A DNA stretch of 64,000 bases from Gnetum montanum (Eukaryota; Streptophyta; Gnetopsida; Gnetales; Gnetaceae): assembly GCA_015680685.1 (NCBI GenBank), contig MNCI01004050.1, positions 113,242 to 177,241 on the forward strand. The letters are read 5' to 3'. The position numbers and the translations under genes are program-made. The notes beneath the pieces were generated by a model that saw nothing but the letters and a program-made list of their open reading frames with translations, was not told the origin of the DNA and made no database searches. Each line of letters starts with the position of its first letter. Positions within the stretch are counted from its first letter, which is position 1. This document shows, piece after piece, positions 22,135 to 32,954 of this stretch.

Positions 22135-25100
22135 TTAAACATCAGGGACAGGAGGATCGTCCCCTTTGGACCCGCTGGCATCATGGGTCCCTACTCCATT
22201 AGGGCCAACTTCTTGAACATCATCGTCGTCTTAACCCTATAAAATGAAAAAGAAACAATCAACATAAGAACAAAAGAAAAAACTTTTAAACATTATTCAG
22301 CGAAAGAATTTCATGATAACAAAATGCTTACCGTAGGGGATCCCCCCAAACCGAATTCCAGCTAGCAGAGGATTTCCTCCTTTGAGATTCTCGCCCAATC
22401 AGTCCCATCAAGGCCTAGATCGACATTTGCCAAAGCCTTCCCCTTGTCAACCGCCGACCATGTAGGAGGCTTTAAAGGGAATTCACCCACAGAAACCTCC
22501 CCAGAAGCGGTTGTAATTACCCTTGTAGGCGATTCCATCTCAACAGTTGTATTCTGAGCAAAGGTATCAAACGCAGAGCGTAGACCTAGACCCTCCACAA
22601 ACATTTCAAGCTGACATTTTTCAATGGATACTTCCTTGAACGATTTCTTGTAATGGTGCTTGTGGTTCTTCTCATCTTTACCCCACTTATGCACCTTGGA
22701 AGCGAAAGCCTTCTAGTCCTGGCACTTGAGGTTCAGTAGATCTACCTAGGCCTTACGCTCTGCTAGTTTCTAGGTCAGTGACGCGTGGTGATTGAGCAGG
22801 TTCCAATATCTAGTATAAGTGACCTCGGAAGTTCGCCAAGAACGATCACCACTTAGTCTAGCCGAGGCGAACTCATACTGAGCCTTGAGATCATCATGCT
22901 CAACTGACGACTCGGAAACTTCTTTTTCCTTTGCTTGGATTTGCAACCATAATTGTTCGATGGAACGCCTACAGGTCCACAACGATTTGGCCTTATGTAC
23001 AAGACCTTCCGCCACCTCGTCATAAACTAGCCTTGGTGTCTGCTTGACTTCTAGGGGTAGTGTGGGAAAACTTTCAATGCTAACAGTCTCAGATGGATCC
23101 CACCTCAGCTTAGCTCCTACGCACACAAGAAGAATGGACATTAAACATTAGACGACAAAAAAGGGATGTGAAATTCAAAAGCTGCAAAAGGCTCGAGACA
23201 TTTGTACCTATCTCAGGGTGGGCTTCCTGAATACGTTTGACCACCTCGTCAGCGATATCAGCCACAAAATCCATTTTACTTGGCATCTCGGTCCAAGTAA
23301 ATGGTCCATGAGTATGAGACAGACTAACCTTTGCGGTCGTTTCAGGGATAGCAATTTTCATGGGCACTTCCAACCGCTTCGCAAGAATGGTTTTGGTTTC
23401 ACTACCTTCGTTTGGGAGGGATAAAAACATAAAAGTAAAACACCATAGAAACAACGACTCACAAAGCAACACAATAAAAGAAAAGGAAATATACCATGTT
23501 CTCTGTCCCCTTCCGGGTTTGGAGGGTCGCCAAGATCCAACCTTCCCTTAAGGAAGCTACTAAACATTTCATCAACACCACCCTGGTCATTGACCAGTTC
23601 TGTCTCTGTGGTGTCTTCCCCTAGCTCCTCCGTCTCTTCTGCCTGATCTTTACCCACATCTTCCTCCTCAGTTATTAAGTCTGTTGTAGCCTCCTCCTCC
23701 TCAGTAATGGTCTCTAACTCCTGCCTCCTCACTTCTCGAGTCAAGTCTGAAGGCATTAGTTGCATGTAAGCGGTCAAAATGAAAAATATGAATAAGATGA
23801 AAATGATAAAGCAATAAGTGTGCCAAGTTTACTTACCTCGAACAGGCATTTTGAACCGTATGCGCTTCACCTTTGGCTCTTCTACATTTGAGGCCACCTC
23901 TGTGGAGCATTCACGCTTCGGGAGCTTCGACTTGGCTTTACCAATGGTCTCCTTGATGACCCGTTCAGCTCTCTTTGCAGTGTAGGGCACATCGTCTGGT
24001 TCCAATCCTACACTGTCACATGTATGGATTGAAGTACCAGATGACCCTCCTGTCGTGATGGACATAGATTCATCAATTCCCTCAAGTGCATCTTAGGACT
24101 CAGATGTTTAGAATAAATGATTAATCCATAGGCGAGATAGTTAAGCATGATCCCGTAAGACATATTTATTGTCCGCGTGAACCACTAGAAACTCGGCCAA
24201 GCAACGAAGATAGCTAGCAAAGAATGTAAATGTAAAATGGGACTGCGCCTCAACATTTGAGTGCAATTGCACTATCTCCTTATGAAGGCCCGACAACTAA
24301 AATTGAGCCCAATTATAACGCATCCCAGTTTCTAAGATGGTTCGCATGATGTGCACAGCTTCAACCCCAAGACTTCTCACCTGGGACAGGGATTTAGGGA
24401 ACACTCGTGCCCTGAACAGGGGATATAATTCATTAACTTCCTCAACCTTTGACTTCCCCTGCATAGGGAATCCCTTGGAGCCCTTGGTAATGCCCAACCA
24501 GTCCTTTAGCTCACGCACCATATGAAGTTGTTTCTGAGCCCTGTCCAAAACTACATTTACGCCATCTTCCAGTACACCAAACAGGTTTGAATATAATTCA
24601 ACCGACAAATGGAAAACTATGTTGACACCCTTAATATGGGTGCTGTAGTAGGAGACGGACTTGTCGAATTAATCAACAATCTTGATCATTTCAGCTATTG
24701 ACACATCAGGGCTCGGGGTTGTAAATAGCTCCATGAGGTCGGCATCATCTAAACAACGGACAATAGATGGCGGGGCATGGGTGCGCAACCATTTTTGTGC
24801 CTTGCTAATCTCCCCAAACTTCATTGATAGGGTACTCTTTGTTTGTCCTGTTGTAACAGGGTCTCCGCCGGGAGGAACGTCAACTGTAAATACAATTTGA
24901 AACTATCACATCAGTATGACCACCAGCAGTCAAACAAACACACTAAGGCATCTAGAAAATATTGTCACTTACCTTCAGTTGTGGACTTCGAGGTGCTAGA
25001 ACCTAAGTCAGAGTCACGAGGGAAAACTGGTCCATTATGCGACCAATCTCCATGCAGCCATCCACGAGCCGTGCATTGTGCGAACGCTCTAGAAAATCAT

Positions 25101-25775
25101 TTATGGAAATGCACAATGTCATCCTTCATCTGAGCTAATATAGCTCTGCGAAGGGTGGGACCCACCATAAAGGTCTCTAGAGCAATATGAGCTAGGGCAA
25201 GCCCATCATTATTGATGCATGTCCCATCTTGGTTCACTTGGGGCCTGCAAAAGAGCAGTTATCAGAACAGGGGCAAACACTAAACGATAAAAAAAAAACA
25301 AAAACAACAAGCTAAACGATCTTACCTCTCTACCTGGTACACTATGCTAGGAGGATTTTGAAATAACATGTGTGCACGCGTAGCCAGAAACAAGGTGTTG
25401 TTGAAATAATCACGCCCTTGGGGCAATAGGTCCCACACGCGCGCTAACGAGCGAGTAGATCTGGGCCCACCAGAGGGACCATCCTCGATCATAAGCGGCC
25501 CCTCGTCAATGTCCTCCATAAAGACTGCGATGTCCTCCGTAGCTCTCGACAACATAGCCTCAAGCATGCTCCATGCCATTTGTTCGCTGAGATGTGACCA
25601 GACCACCACCTTAAATCTATCTAGGATGAAGGCGAGGAATTCACATGCCCCTTCCCTGAACCATACCCCATTGTTGTCAATGGTCAGATCAGGGATAGGT
25701 TCATCGGTCTCAAGGGGGCCAAACCATGCTAGTACTTCAACTAGCTCAACTACCAGGAGGAAAGGTTCAGTGTCC
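22135..25775 (-). pseudogene. Antisense seven-exon gene inside T1 (FCP1/NIF-like phosphatase fold plus coiled coil)
   Basis: Visible exons on the minus strand: 25775-25326, 25244-24973, 24883-23837, 23746-23495, 23405-23208, 23116-22332 and 22236-22135 (stop TAA). The six introns are 81, 89, 90, 89, 91 and 95 bp, all GT-AG, and each junction keeps the frame. The total is about 1035 codons; a first exon further upstream is likely but not resolved. The first exon has the FCP1/NIF order: FLLVVELVEVLAWFGPLE, FREGACEFLAFILDRFKVVV with WS following, and LARVWDLLP then NTLFLATRAHMLFQNPPS. The usual DxD and DD residues are absent, so phosphatase activity is not expected. An acidic exon (EEEEATTDLITEEEDVGKD) and helical, charged exons follow. 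About nine in-frame stops make it a pseudogene now. Antisense placement explains why introns survived retrotransposition. Confidence 0.8.
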
Positions 25776-25879
25776 CTGCAAGTAACCAAAATGCCATGAT
25801 AAATCAGCCATACATGAAAAGGAGATAAAACCACAAAATTCCATATTGTAGGCCAACACTTTGAAAAATTACAAAACTA

Positions 25880-26690
25880 TTTTCAATTGACATATACGCT
25901 GTTCAACAAACTGTTCACGCTCAGCATATACGCTATGAAAACCGTTTACAGTCAGCGTATACGCTGTGAAAACAGTTTACGCTATACACTATGAAAACAA
26001 TCAGCGTATACGCTGTGAAAATAGTTTACGCTGTGAAAACAATTAGCGTATACGCTATGAAAACCGTCTACGCTATACGCTGTGGAAATCGTTTACACTA
26101 TATACTAATAAAACCGTCTACGCCATGTACTGATAAAATCGTTTACGCTATGTACTGATGAAACTGTTTACGCTATATACTGTTAAAACCGTCTACGCTG
26201 TACGCTGTACAGACCCTCTATGCTGTGGGCCTACACTCAGCGTACAGGCCTTCTATGCTACCGAAACTATCTACGTCGTCGAAACCGTCTACGCTCGACG
26301 ACAAGTACAGATAAAAATAACTGACAGAGGCAGGATTAGAGAGTACTTGTGTGCCGATCTAGGCCACGATGGAACCCTTGGCCTAGGCAGACACTGCAAC
26401 ATGGCCTCACTTTCCTCCATGAAAGTCAGGTCAGGCCCCTTCCTCCCTTGGCCTTCTACGTCCTTGCCTTTGCCCATTTCGGCATCCTCTACGTTGAGAT
26501 TGATAGGTTTACGCTGGGGTTTGAACCTGCACATCGAGCTGAACCCTGTACGCTAAGTTTGAGCCTCTACGCTCACGCTTACTCTGACACTTGAGCCTCT
26601 ATGCTCACGCTTACGCTGGGGTTCGAGCCTTTACGCTTACGCTGGGTTTGGTGGTTTACACTTACGCTGAGGTTTACGCTCATGCTTGAT
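25880..26690 (+). repeat. T1 internal GTATACGCTG repeat field with TATA box at 26732
   Basis: Dozens of short copies of CAGCGTATACGCTGTGAAAA, GTTTACGCTATATACTG and GTCTACGCTG lie upstream (on minus) of the antisense gene. From 26560 they grade into TTACGCTGGGGTT repeats. GCTATATATAGC at 26732-26743 is a near-palindromic TATA box usable on either strand. The core motif is that of the T1 LTR and leader. It could be the promoter of the antisense gene, of a downstream sense transcript, or both; orientation cannot be decided here. Confidence 0.6.
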
Positions 26691-26944
26691 TTTACTTCAA
26701 GATTCACGGTGCTTCCAACTGACAGCCTTATGCTATATATAGCGCCCACATTACCACCGCCGCTGTCATCGTCGCCTTGCATTTTGTTTCCTTTTTGATT
26801 TCTTTTATTTTTAATTTTAATTAAAATTGTTCAAAATACAAAATATTATATAAAACAAGATGAACACTACCACATGCCCACACTGAATGTTTTGACGCAA
26901 ACTCTTTGATGAAAATTATACGGTAACTAGGCATCGTCAAATCA

Positions 26945-27245
26945 CCCACATTCGGCCTGGTATGGCCTTAAACTGCCATGACGGCTCGGTAAGGCCTTAA
27001 ACTGCCACAAACTACCCCACATGGCCCGGTAAGGCCTTAAACTACCACAAACTGCCCCAAACGACCCAGTAAGGCCTTAAACTGTCACAAACTGCCCCAG
27101 ACGGCCCGGTAAGGCCTTAAACTGCCACCTATGGCTCACACTCAGCCTGGCAAGGCCTTAAACTACCACATTCGACCCGGTAAGGCCTTAAACTACCACA
27201 TACTGCCCACACACGGCCCGGTAATGCCTTAAACTGTCATGCATC
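26945..27245 (+). repeat. T1 second array: GGCCCGGTAAGGCCTTAAAC units
   Basis: Seven to eight units of about 40 bp with the constant part CGGTAAGGCCTTAAACTGCC separated by CACAAACTGCCCCA-like spacers. It lies between the antisense module and RT. The core CTTAAACT matches the array on the other side of the module (21505-21770). Confidence 0.8.
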
Positions 27246-27342
27246 CTGGTGCGACGATAAACCACCATCATGCATGTACACATGACTTACGTTGCCAAAG
27301 AACATGAAATAACACCTATTAGCTCAATCTGCCCTCTATTTA

Positions 27343-28575
27343 TTGGTAGGAACAAGCCCGATGAATTGTCAGCTTTTATCCACACCCTTGATCATCGATG
27401 GACCATATGGAAAAATCACAAGAGAAATCGACATAAACTCCATCAGCTTAGGTACATCAACGGAAGACACACTCATAACCTCAACACAACAAACGTTAGT
27501 TAACTACAAAGGTATGACAAAATCTCTCGACATAGAAGCCGATAGTATCACTGAAGACCCGTTGACCAAAACCCCCATCGTTATGCCTGATGGTGAAACC
27601 AAAATATTGAAATTGAGTACACTATTGCAACCTCAACTGGCCAAAGACATAGAAAATGTGCTTCGAAACAACATGAAAGCATTCGCTTGGTCTTACACTA
27701 ACATGCCCGGGTTAGATCCTCGAATTGTCCAGCACAATATTATCCTTGACCCAAAATTGAGGCCAGTAAAACAAAAGGCACGAAAGGTTAAACCTGAGAT
27801 AGCATTGGCAGTTCGCAATGAGATCACCAAACTTTATCAGGCAGGTTTCATTTGGGCTGTCGATTACGCCGATTGGGTATCCAACATGGTAATTGTCCCG
27901 AAAAAGAATGGAAGCATTTGCTTATGCATTGACTTCCAAGATCTCAATGTTGCAACCATAAAAGATGATTTTCCCCTACCTAGCATCGATCAACTTGTTG
28001 ACTCAATCGTTGGGCACGCCCTATTATCTTTTATGGATGGCTTCTCAGGATACAACCAGATACGCATTAACCTAGAGCATCAGCTCCGAACTACCTTTAT
28101 GACACCATGGGGAAACGTTTGTTACAAAATGATGCTCTTCGGTCTCAAGAATGCTAGGGCCACATATCAAAGGGCTATGACATTCATTTTCAGTGATTAC
28201 ATGCTGCACTCGCTCAATGACTATGTGGATGATATCATGGTTAAATCAAAAAAATCAGAACAACATGTACAAGATCTTGACTTGGTACTAAAGTGTTGTT
28301 GAAAATATGAGTTGAGACTTAACCCAAAGAAATGTGTCTTCGGAGTTAAGACAGGCAAAATGCTTGGATTCATAGCCTCAGAAGCAGAGATACGAGTAGA
28401 CCCCGATAAAGTTAAGGCCATAATAAACTTAAAACCACTTAGCAACCTTACTGAACTCCGAGGTCTACAAGGTAGATTACAATTCATCAGACGGTTCATA
28501 GAAAAAATAACAGACAAGTTGAAACCTATGAACCACTTGCTACGCAAAAACGTCCATTTTGAATGGACTCCATAG
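27343..28575 (+). pseudogene. T1 reverse transcriptase (RT)
   Basis: The frame opens before the domain with ITREIDINSISLGTS; the true entry may be a splice acceptor just upstream (TTTATTGGTAG at about 27338-27348). RT motifs: LDPRIVQHNIILDP, WVSNMVIVPKKNGSICLCID, DLNVATIKDDFPLPSIDQLV, FMDGFSGYNQIRI, TPWGNVCYKMMLFGLKNA, and the catalytic box YVDDIMVKSK at about 28216-28245, all present with both Asp. A TGA at 28300-28302 and a TAG at 28573-28575 are the only stops. The connection MRLNPKKCVFGV then LGFIAS follows. It would copy the element RNA. With two reversible stops it is the best preserved RT in the window. Confidence 0.92.
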
Positions 28576-29035
28576 TGCCAGGAAGCATTTGACAATATTA
28601 AAGCAGCACTCGTTCAACTACCCACGGTTTATCCACCTCAAAATGATAAACCGTTTTACATCTACCTTACCACTTTGGATTCGTCAATCGCGTCCATGCT
28701 TTGCCAGAAACAAGATGATGGAACCGAAGTCCCTGTTTACTACTTAAGCCATGCATTAGTAGCCCATGAGAAGAAGTATAACGAGGTGGAGAGGTCATGT
28801 TTAGCCCTGGTCTTTTCCTTAAAGAAATGGCGACATTACATCTTCCATAACCAAGTCAATATAGTCTGCAAGGATAATGTGCTCAGAGCCATCACAGGAA
28901 ACATTTACGAGTCAAGTAGAATAGCCCATTGGAAAGCCATGATAGCTGAGTTTGACTTACACTACATAGCGCAATCATCAGTTAAGGGTCAAGCCATAGC
29001 AAATCAAATGACCGCGTCACCAACGCACGATCAAG
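28576..29035 (+). pseudogene. T1 RNase H (first, retroviral-position domain)
   Basis: The domain reads PFYIYLTTLDSSIASMLCQK, PVYYLSHALVAHEKKYNEVE, CLALVFSLKKWRHYIF and IAHWKAMIAEFDLHYIAQSS. The first catalytic Asp of the canonical site is not in place (YLTTLDSS), and HSDH is replaced by CKDN. Degeneration of the first RNase H is common in elements that carry a second one. It directly continues the RT frame after one TAG. Confidence 0.85.
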
Positions 29036-29089
29036 CAACAATAGAGCCAGAGTTCCTTGACGAAAATGTAAGTGCAATAGACATAATAC

Positions 29090-29490
29090 CCGATGGCTAC
29101 AATGCCATTTTGAACTTTGATGGAGCATCCACCTCTCGAGGGGGAAGTTCTGCCGCCATCATCACCTATCCCTGCGGGGAGATCCGACCCTTTGCTTATC
29201 ATTTCGACTTCCACTGTACCAACAATGTAGCAGAGTACGAAGGTCTCCTTAGAGGTGTCATGGTAGCACTAGCTTCAGACATCACACGGCTTGTGGTCAG
29301 GGGAGACTCACAATTGGTTTTGAACCAAGTCACAGATATTTACACGTGCAAAGCGCAACATTTACAACCATACTGTGACTTAGCCAAACACTTAATGAAG
29401 CGATTCGAAAACATCGACGTGCAACATGTCTCCAGAAACGATAATACCATCACAGATGCACTGGCCACCCTAGCACTAAACATATCGCCT
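29090..29490 (+). CDS. T1 second RNase H (Tat-type aRNH)
   Basis: A second, archaeal/plant-type RNase H follows within the same open frame (28675-30504). It starts AILNFDGASTSRGGSSA with the first Asp, then NNVAEYEGLLRGVMVAL with the Glu, VVRGDSQLVLNQV with the second Asp, and NDNTITDALATLALN with the last Asp. All four catalytic positions are intact. Two RNase H domains in series are characteristic of the Tat lineage, including Ogre-type elements; this is the main basis for the T1 lineage call. Confidence 0.9.
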
Positions 29491-29589
29491 GACATGTTCC
29501 ATACACTTCCAAGCTCCATAATCAGTTGTGCTAAACCCATAACTGACACTCTCGATACGTTGCCAATTGTATTCGTTAGTACAACACAC

Positions 29590-31139
29590 GCGATAGAATG
29601 GTATGACGACATAAAAGAGTACCTTCTACACGGTGAAACACCGCAACATCTAACGAATGCACAAAAATATGCAGTACGAAAGTGTTCTCGACAATATACA
29701 CTAGTAGGGGACACATTGTGCTGTCGATCCTATAAAGGCATACTGTTAATATGCGTTAGTAGCGCTGATGCCCAAACCATCGTTGAGCAAGTACATGACG
29801 GACTATCCGGAGGACATATAGCACCAAAAGCAATGGCAATGAAAATAAGATGCTTAGGCTATTATTGGCCACACATGGAGTATGATTGTCTCTCTAAGGC
29901 TAAAACATGTAGTACCTGTCAAAGACATAGTAATCTAATCCATGTCCCACCAAATGAGTTACATACAACACAAATCACATGGCCCTTTCAAAAGTGGGGG
30001 TTAGACCTTATCGAACCGATAACACCCTCATCTTCTGCAGGGCATAACTTCATCATAACCGCGACAGAATATTTCACGAAGTGGGTAGAAGTTGTTCCCC
30101 TTCGAAAGNCCGGAGGACATATAGCACCAAAAGCAATGGCAATGAAAATAAGATGCTTAGGCTATTATTGGCCACACATGGAGTATGATTGTCTCTCTAA
30201 GGCTAAAACATGTAGTACCTGTCAAAGACATAGTAATCTAATCCATGTCCCACCAAATGAGTTACATACAACACAAATCACATGGCCCTTTCAAAAGTGG
30301 GGGTTAGACCTTATCGAACCGATAACACCCTCATCTTCTGCAGGGCATAACTTCATCATAACCGCGACAGAATATTTCACGAAGTGGGTAGAAGTTGTTC
30401 CCCTTCGAAAGACCACATCTAAACATGTATGCAACTTCATTCTTGAAAACATTATGACCCGTTTTGGCATCCCCATGATAATCATCACTGATAACGGGCC
30501 ATAATTCAGCAGTGCCGAAACCAAAACTTTCTGTGAAAGTCTCGGGATAAAAAACTCCTTTTCATCCCCTTACTATCCTCAGAGCAATGGGCAAGCAGAG
30601 GCCACAAATAAAACCATCATTACTGTACTTAAAAAGATGCTTACCCAAAGCAAGAAAAGATGGCACGAGCAGCTAGTATACGCACTGTGGGCTTATCGTA
30701 CTATGCATCGAACTTCAACAGGTAAAACACTATATAGTCTTATTTATGGTTCAGAAGTTGTTTTACCCTTGGAATTACAGGTACTGTCTTTAAGGATCAC
30801 ACTTTTCGGACTCCTCAACGAAGGGCAAACAATTACCTATGCATCATTGACTTGGACTCGGTGGAGGAGAAACACATATGTGCACTTGATCAGATTAAAT
30901 GGTACCAAAAATGACAACAACAACACCATCGGCACGACATTCATAAGCGCCCTATCAAAGAAGGCAACTTTGTACTTAAGGCCATTCAGGAACACTCGGA
31001 CAAATTCTCGACCACCTGGGAAGGGCCTTACTTAGTCACCAAAGCATATGACAATGGAGTATTCAAGTTAGCTGATATGGAAGGGAATGAGCTTGCAAAT
31101 CCGACCAATCACTTGTTCTTGAAATCGTTCTACATTTGA
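29590..31139 (+). pseudogene. T1 integrase (IN)
   Basis: The N-terminal zinc domain shows VHDGLSGGHIAPKAM and KTCSTCQRH (His, His, Cys, Cys). The core has KWGLDLIEPITP with the first Asp, MIIITDNGP with the second, then a TAA at 30502-30504 (CAA expected), and YYPQSNGQAEATNKTI with the Glu, so the D-D-E triad is complete. Further on LVYALWAYRTMHRTSTG leads to YSLIYGSEVVLPLE, after which frames shift near 30780. The C-terminal end YLVTKAYDNGVFKLADMEGN reaches a TGA at 31137-31139. No chromodomain is seen. The 302-bp duplicate around N30109 repeats the zinc domain and first Asp artificially. Confidence 0.88.
29807..30411. other. Assembly artefact: 302-bp duplicate around N30109
   Basis: 29807-30108 and 30110-30411 appear identical, separated by one N. 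Because 303 is a multiple of three the reading frame stays open and gives a false domain duplication in the integrase. Confidence 0.92.
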
Positions 31140-31158
31140 GTATAGGCTCAGGTATGTG

Positions 31159-31690
31159 ATCGTCCTGGAATCATGATGGTAAACTGATACCATAGAATCA
31201 TCCTGGCATCATGACGGTAAACTGATACCATAGAATCATCCTGGCATCATGACGGTAAACTGATACCACAGCTCATCCTGACATCATGACGGTAAACTAA
31301 TACCACAGCATGTCCTGGAATCATGATGGTAAATTGATACCATAGAATCATCCTAGCATCATGATGGTAAACTGATACCATAGCTCGTCCTGGCATCATG
31401 ACGGTAAACTGATAACATAGCTCGTCCTGGCATTATGACGGTAAATTGATACCATTGCTCATCCTGGCATCATGACGGTAAATTGATACCACAGCTCGTC
31501 TTGGAATCATGATGGTAAACTGATACCATAGAATTGTCCTGGCATCATGACAGTAAACTGATACCACAGCTTGTCCTGGCATCATGACGGTAAACTGATA
31601 CCACAGCTCGTCCTGGCATCATGACGATAAACTGATACCACAGCTCATCCTGGCATCATGACGGCAAACTGATACCATAGAGTGTCCGCA
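31159..31690 (+). repeat. T1 third array: 14 units of about 37 bp
   Basis: The unit is CATCCTGGCATCATGACGGT then AAACTGATACCACAGCT. Fourteen copies follow each other with few differences (GGAATCATGATGG and CATAGAAT forms recur at units 1, 2, 5 and 10, suggesting higher-order copying), then degraded copies with TAAACTAGC continue to about 31890. It lies just after the integrase stop. The core TAAACTG links it to the arrays at 21505 and 26945. Confidence 0.9.
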
Positions 31691-32940
31691 ATGACAATAA
31701 ACTAGCACCCTTCTGACACGATAGTAAACTACCACAGTCGCATTCGCTAGAGTCCGCTAAGATTATAAACTAGTTTGCCTCTTTGTGGTCTGCCAAGACT
31801 AGAAACTGGCAATGCACCGTCCGCCATGACGCTAAATGGGAAATGTCCAACGGGTCATGACATAAAACTAACCCATGATAGTCTGCTAAGACTATAAACT
31901 GGTAATTTCATCTCTGGTTCCTCAATCTGTGGCTGCATTCAAACTTCATCGGAATCACTACATCGCTCGCCATTGACCGATCCTAATAACATTGCTGCCA
32001 TTCATATATACAGTGCCTGAAGTCTCATCCGGTGCCTTTGTTTCATTAGTAGCTGTTCAAGTCTAAGCTTGCTTACTCACTCATGTTTTTCTTGTCCTCT
32101 TGGAGTTGTGTTTGCAGGATGACACTCAGAGGTGTTCGTATAAGAATGTACTTCATCATAAGCAGCAAGGTGAGACATTGTTCACAATGTATGTGACAAG
32201 ACTAAATCAAACTATTCACTAGTACATCTCCCATTTCATATCCCACCTATACCTCAACATCTTATACTTGGTTACATCCCAAACACATCCGGTACAACCC
32301 GAAACATCGAACATACCGTTGCATACTACGCCACTCTTAAGCGATTGTAACCCACAAAATGGCATTTGAGCATGAGCATAAGAACATAAAAAAAAAAGAA
32401 AATGTCGTCCCTTCTCACATAAAACACAAGATGGGACGGCAGTTGCCTCAAAAGCAAACGCTCATGTCTAAAACAATCAAGAAACATCCCGTTGCATGGC
32501 TTTGGCTCTCCGCCAACAAGCTTCCCCTAAACACTAAACAAGGGCCATGTTCCTCCAAAGAATGCAACACATCATCACGTGGCTTTGGTTTTGCCAACAC
32601 GTCCTCTTGGACACTAACCAAGAGTCTTGTTCCGCCAAAGGATGCACATCTCGTGTCTTGATTCCAAGTCTGCTAAACAATGGCTATTGACAAGGATCAG
32701 CATGACCCATATACACACCAAAACATCCCCTTCATCATGCACAACTTTGATTCCTCCTGAATCCCCACAGTTTCCCTTTCCCTATCAAATACAAATTTCA
32801 TTTCCCACAATCCCATGTACTACTGAACATGGTACGATGATTTCTAGCCAGGTGCCAACGGACAACATTTCCACGAAGTTGCTTGTGGTGTTTTGCACTT
32901 CTTTGTCGACGCTTCTCAGGTCGATTCCTCCAAGTGTCAA
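31691..32940 (+). other. T1 3' untranslated region
   Basis: No long coding frame. 31691-31900 holds degraded array units. CTTGGAGTTGTGTTTGCAG at about 32098-32116 resembles a plant splice acceptor. A tandem duplication with an 83-bp offset (32497-32579 and 32580-32655) shares TGGCTTTGG, GCCAACA and TTCC(T/G)CCAAAG. Nothing else is recognised. Confidence 0.55.
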
Positions 32941-32954
32941 CAAAGAGGGGCCAA
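32941..32954 (+). promoter_or_regulatory. T1 polypurine tract
   Basis: CAAAGAGGGGCCAA ends directly at the TGAAAC start of the 3' LTR, the expected plus-strand primer position. Confidence 0.75.

Noticed and set aside
22362-25834. Seven separate small minus-strand genes
   Set aside because: The open frames are joined by phase-matched GT-AG introns of 81-95 bp and in-frame stops, so they are exons of one decayed gene.
22135-26740. A second retrotransposon inserted antisense in T1
   Set aside because: No LTR pair, primer site, target duplication or pol domain is seen at its borders.
26349-26798. Plus-strand frames near the internal T1 TATA box
   Set aside because: They translate the GTATACGC and TTACGCTGGG repeats and have no domain.
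29807-30411. Real duplication of the integrase zinc domain in T1
   Set aside because: The copies look identical and meet at a single N, the pattern of four other assembly joins; DNA this decayed elsewhere would show differences.
31159-31690. Regular repeat array resembling a CRISPR locus
   Set aside because: The units are tandem without unique spacers, there are no cas genes, and it lies inside a plant retrotransposon.
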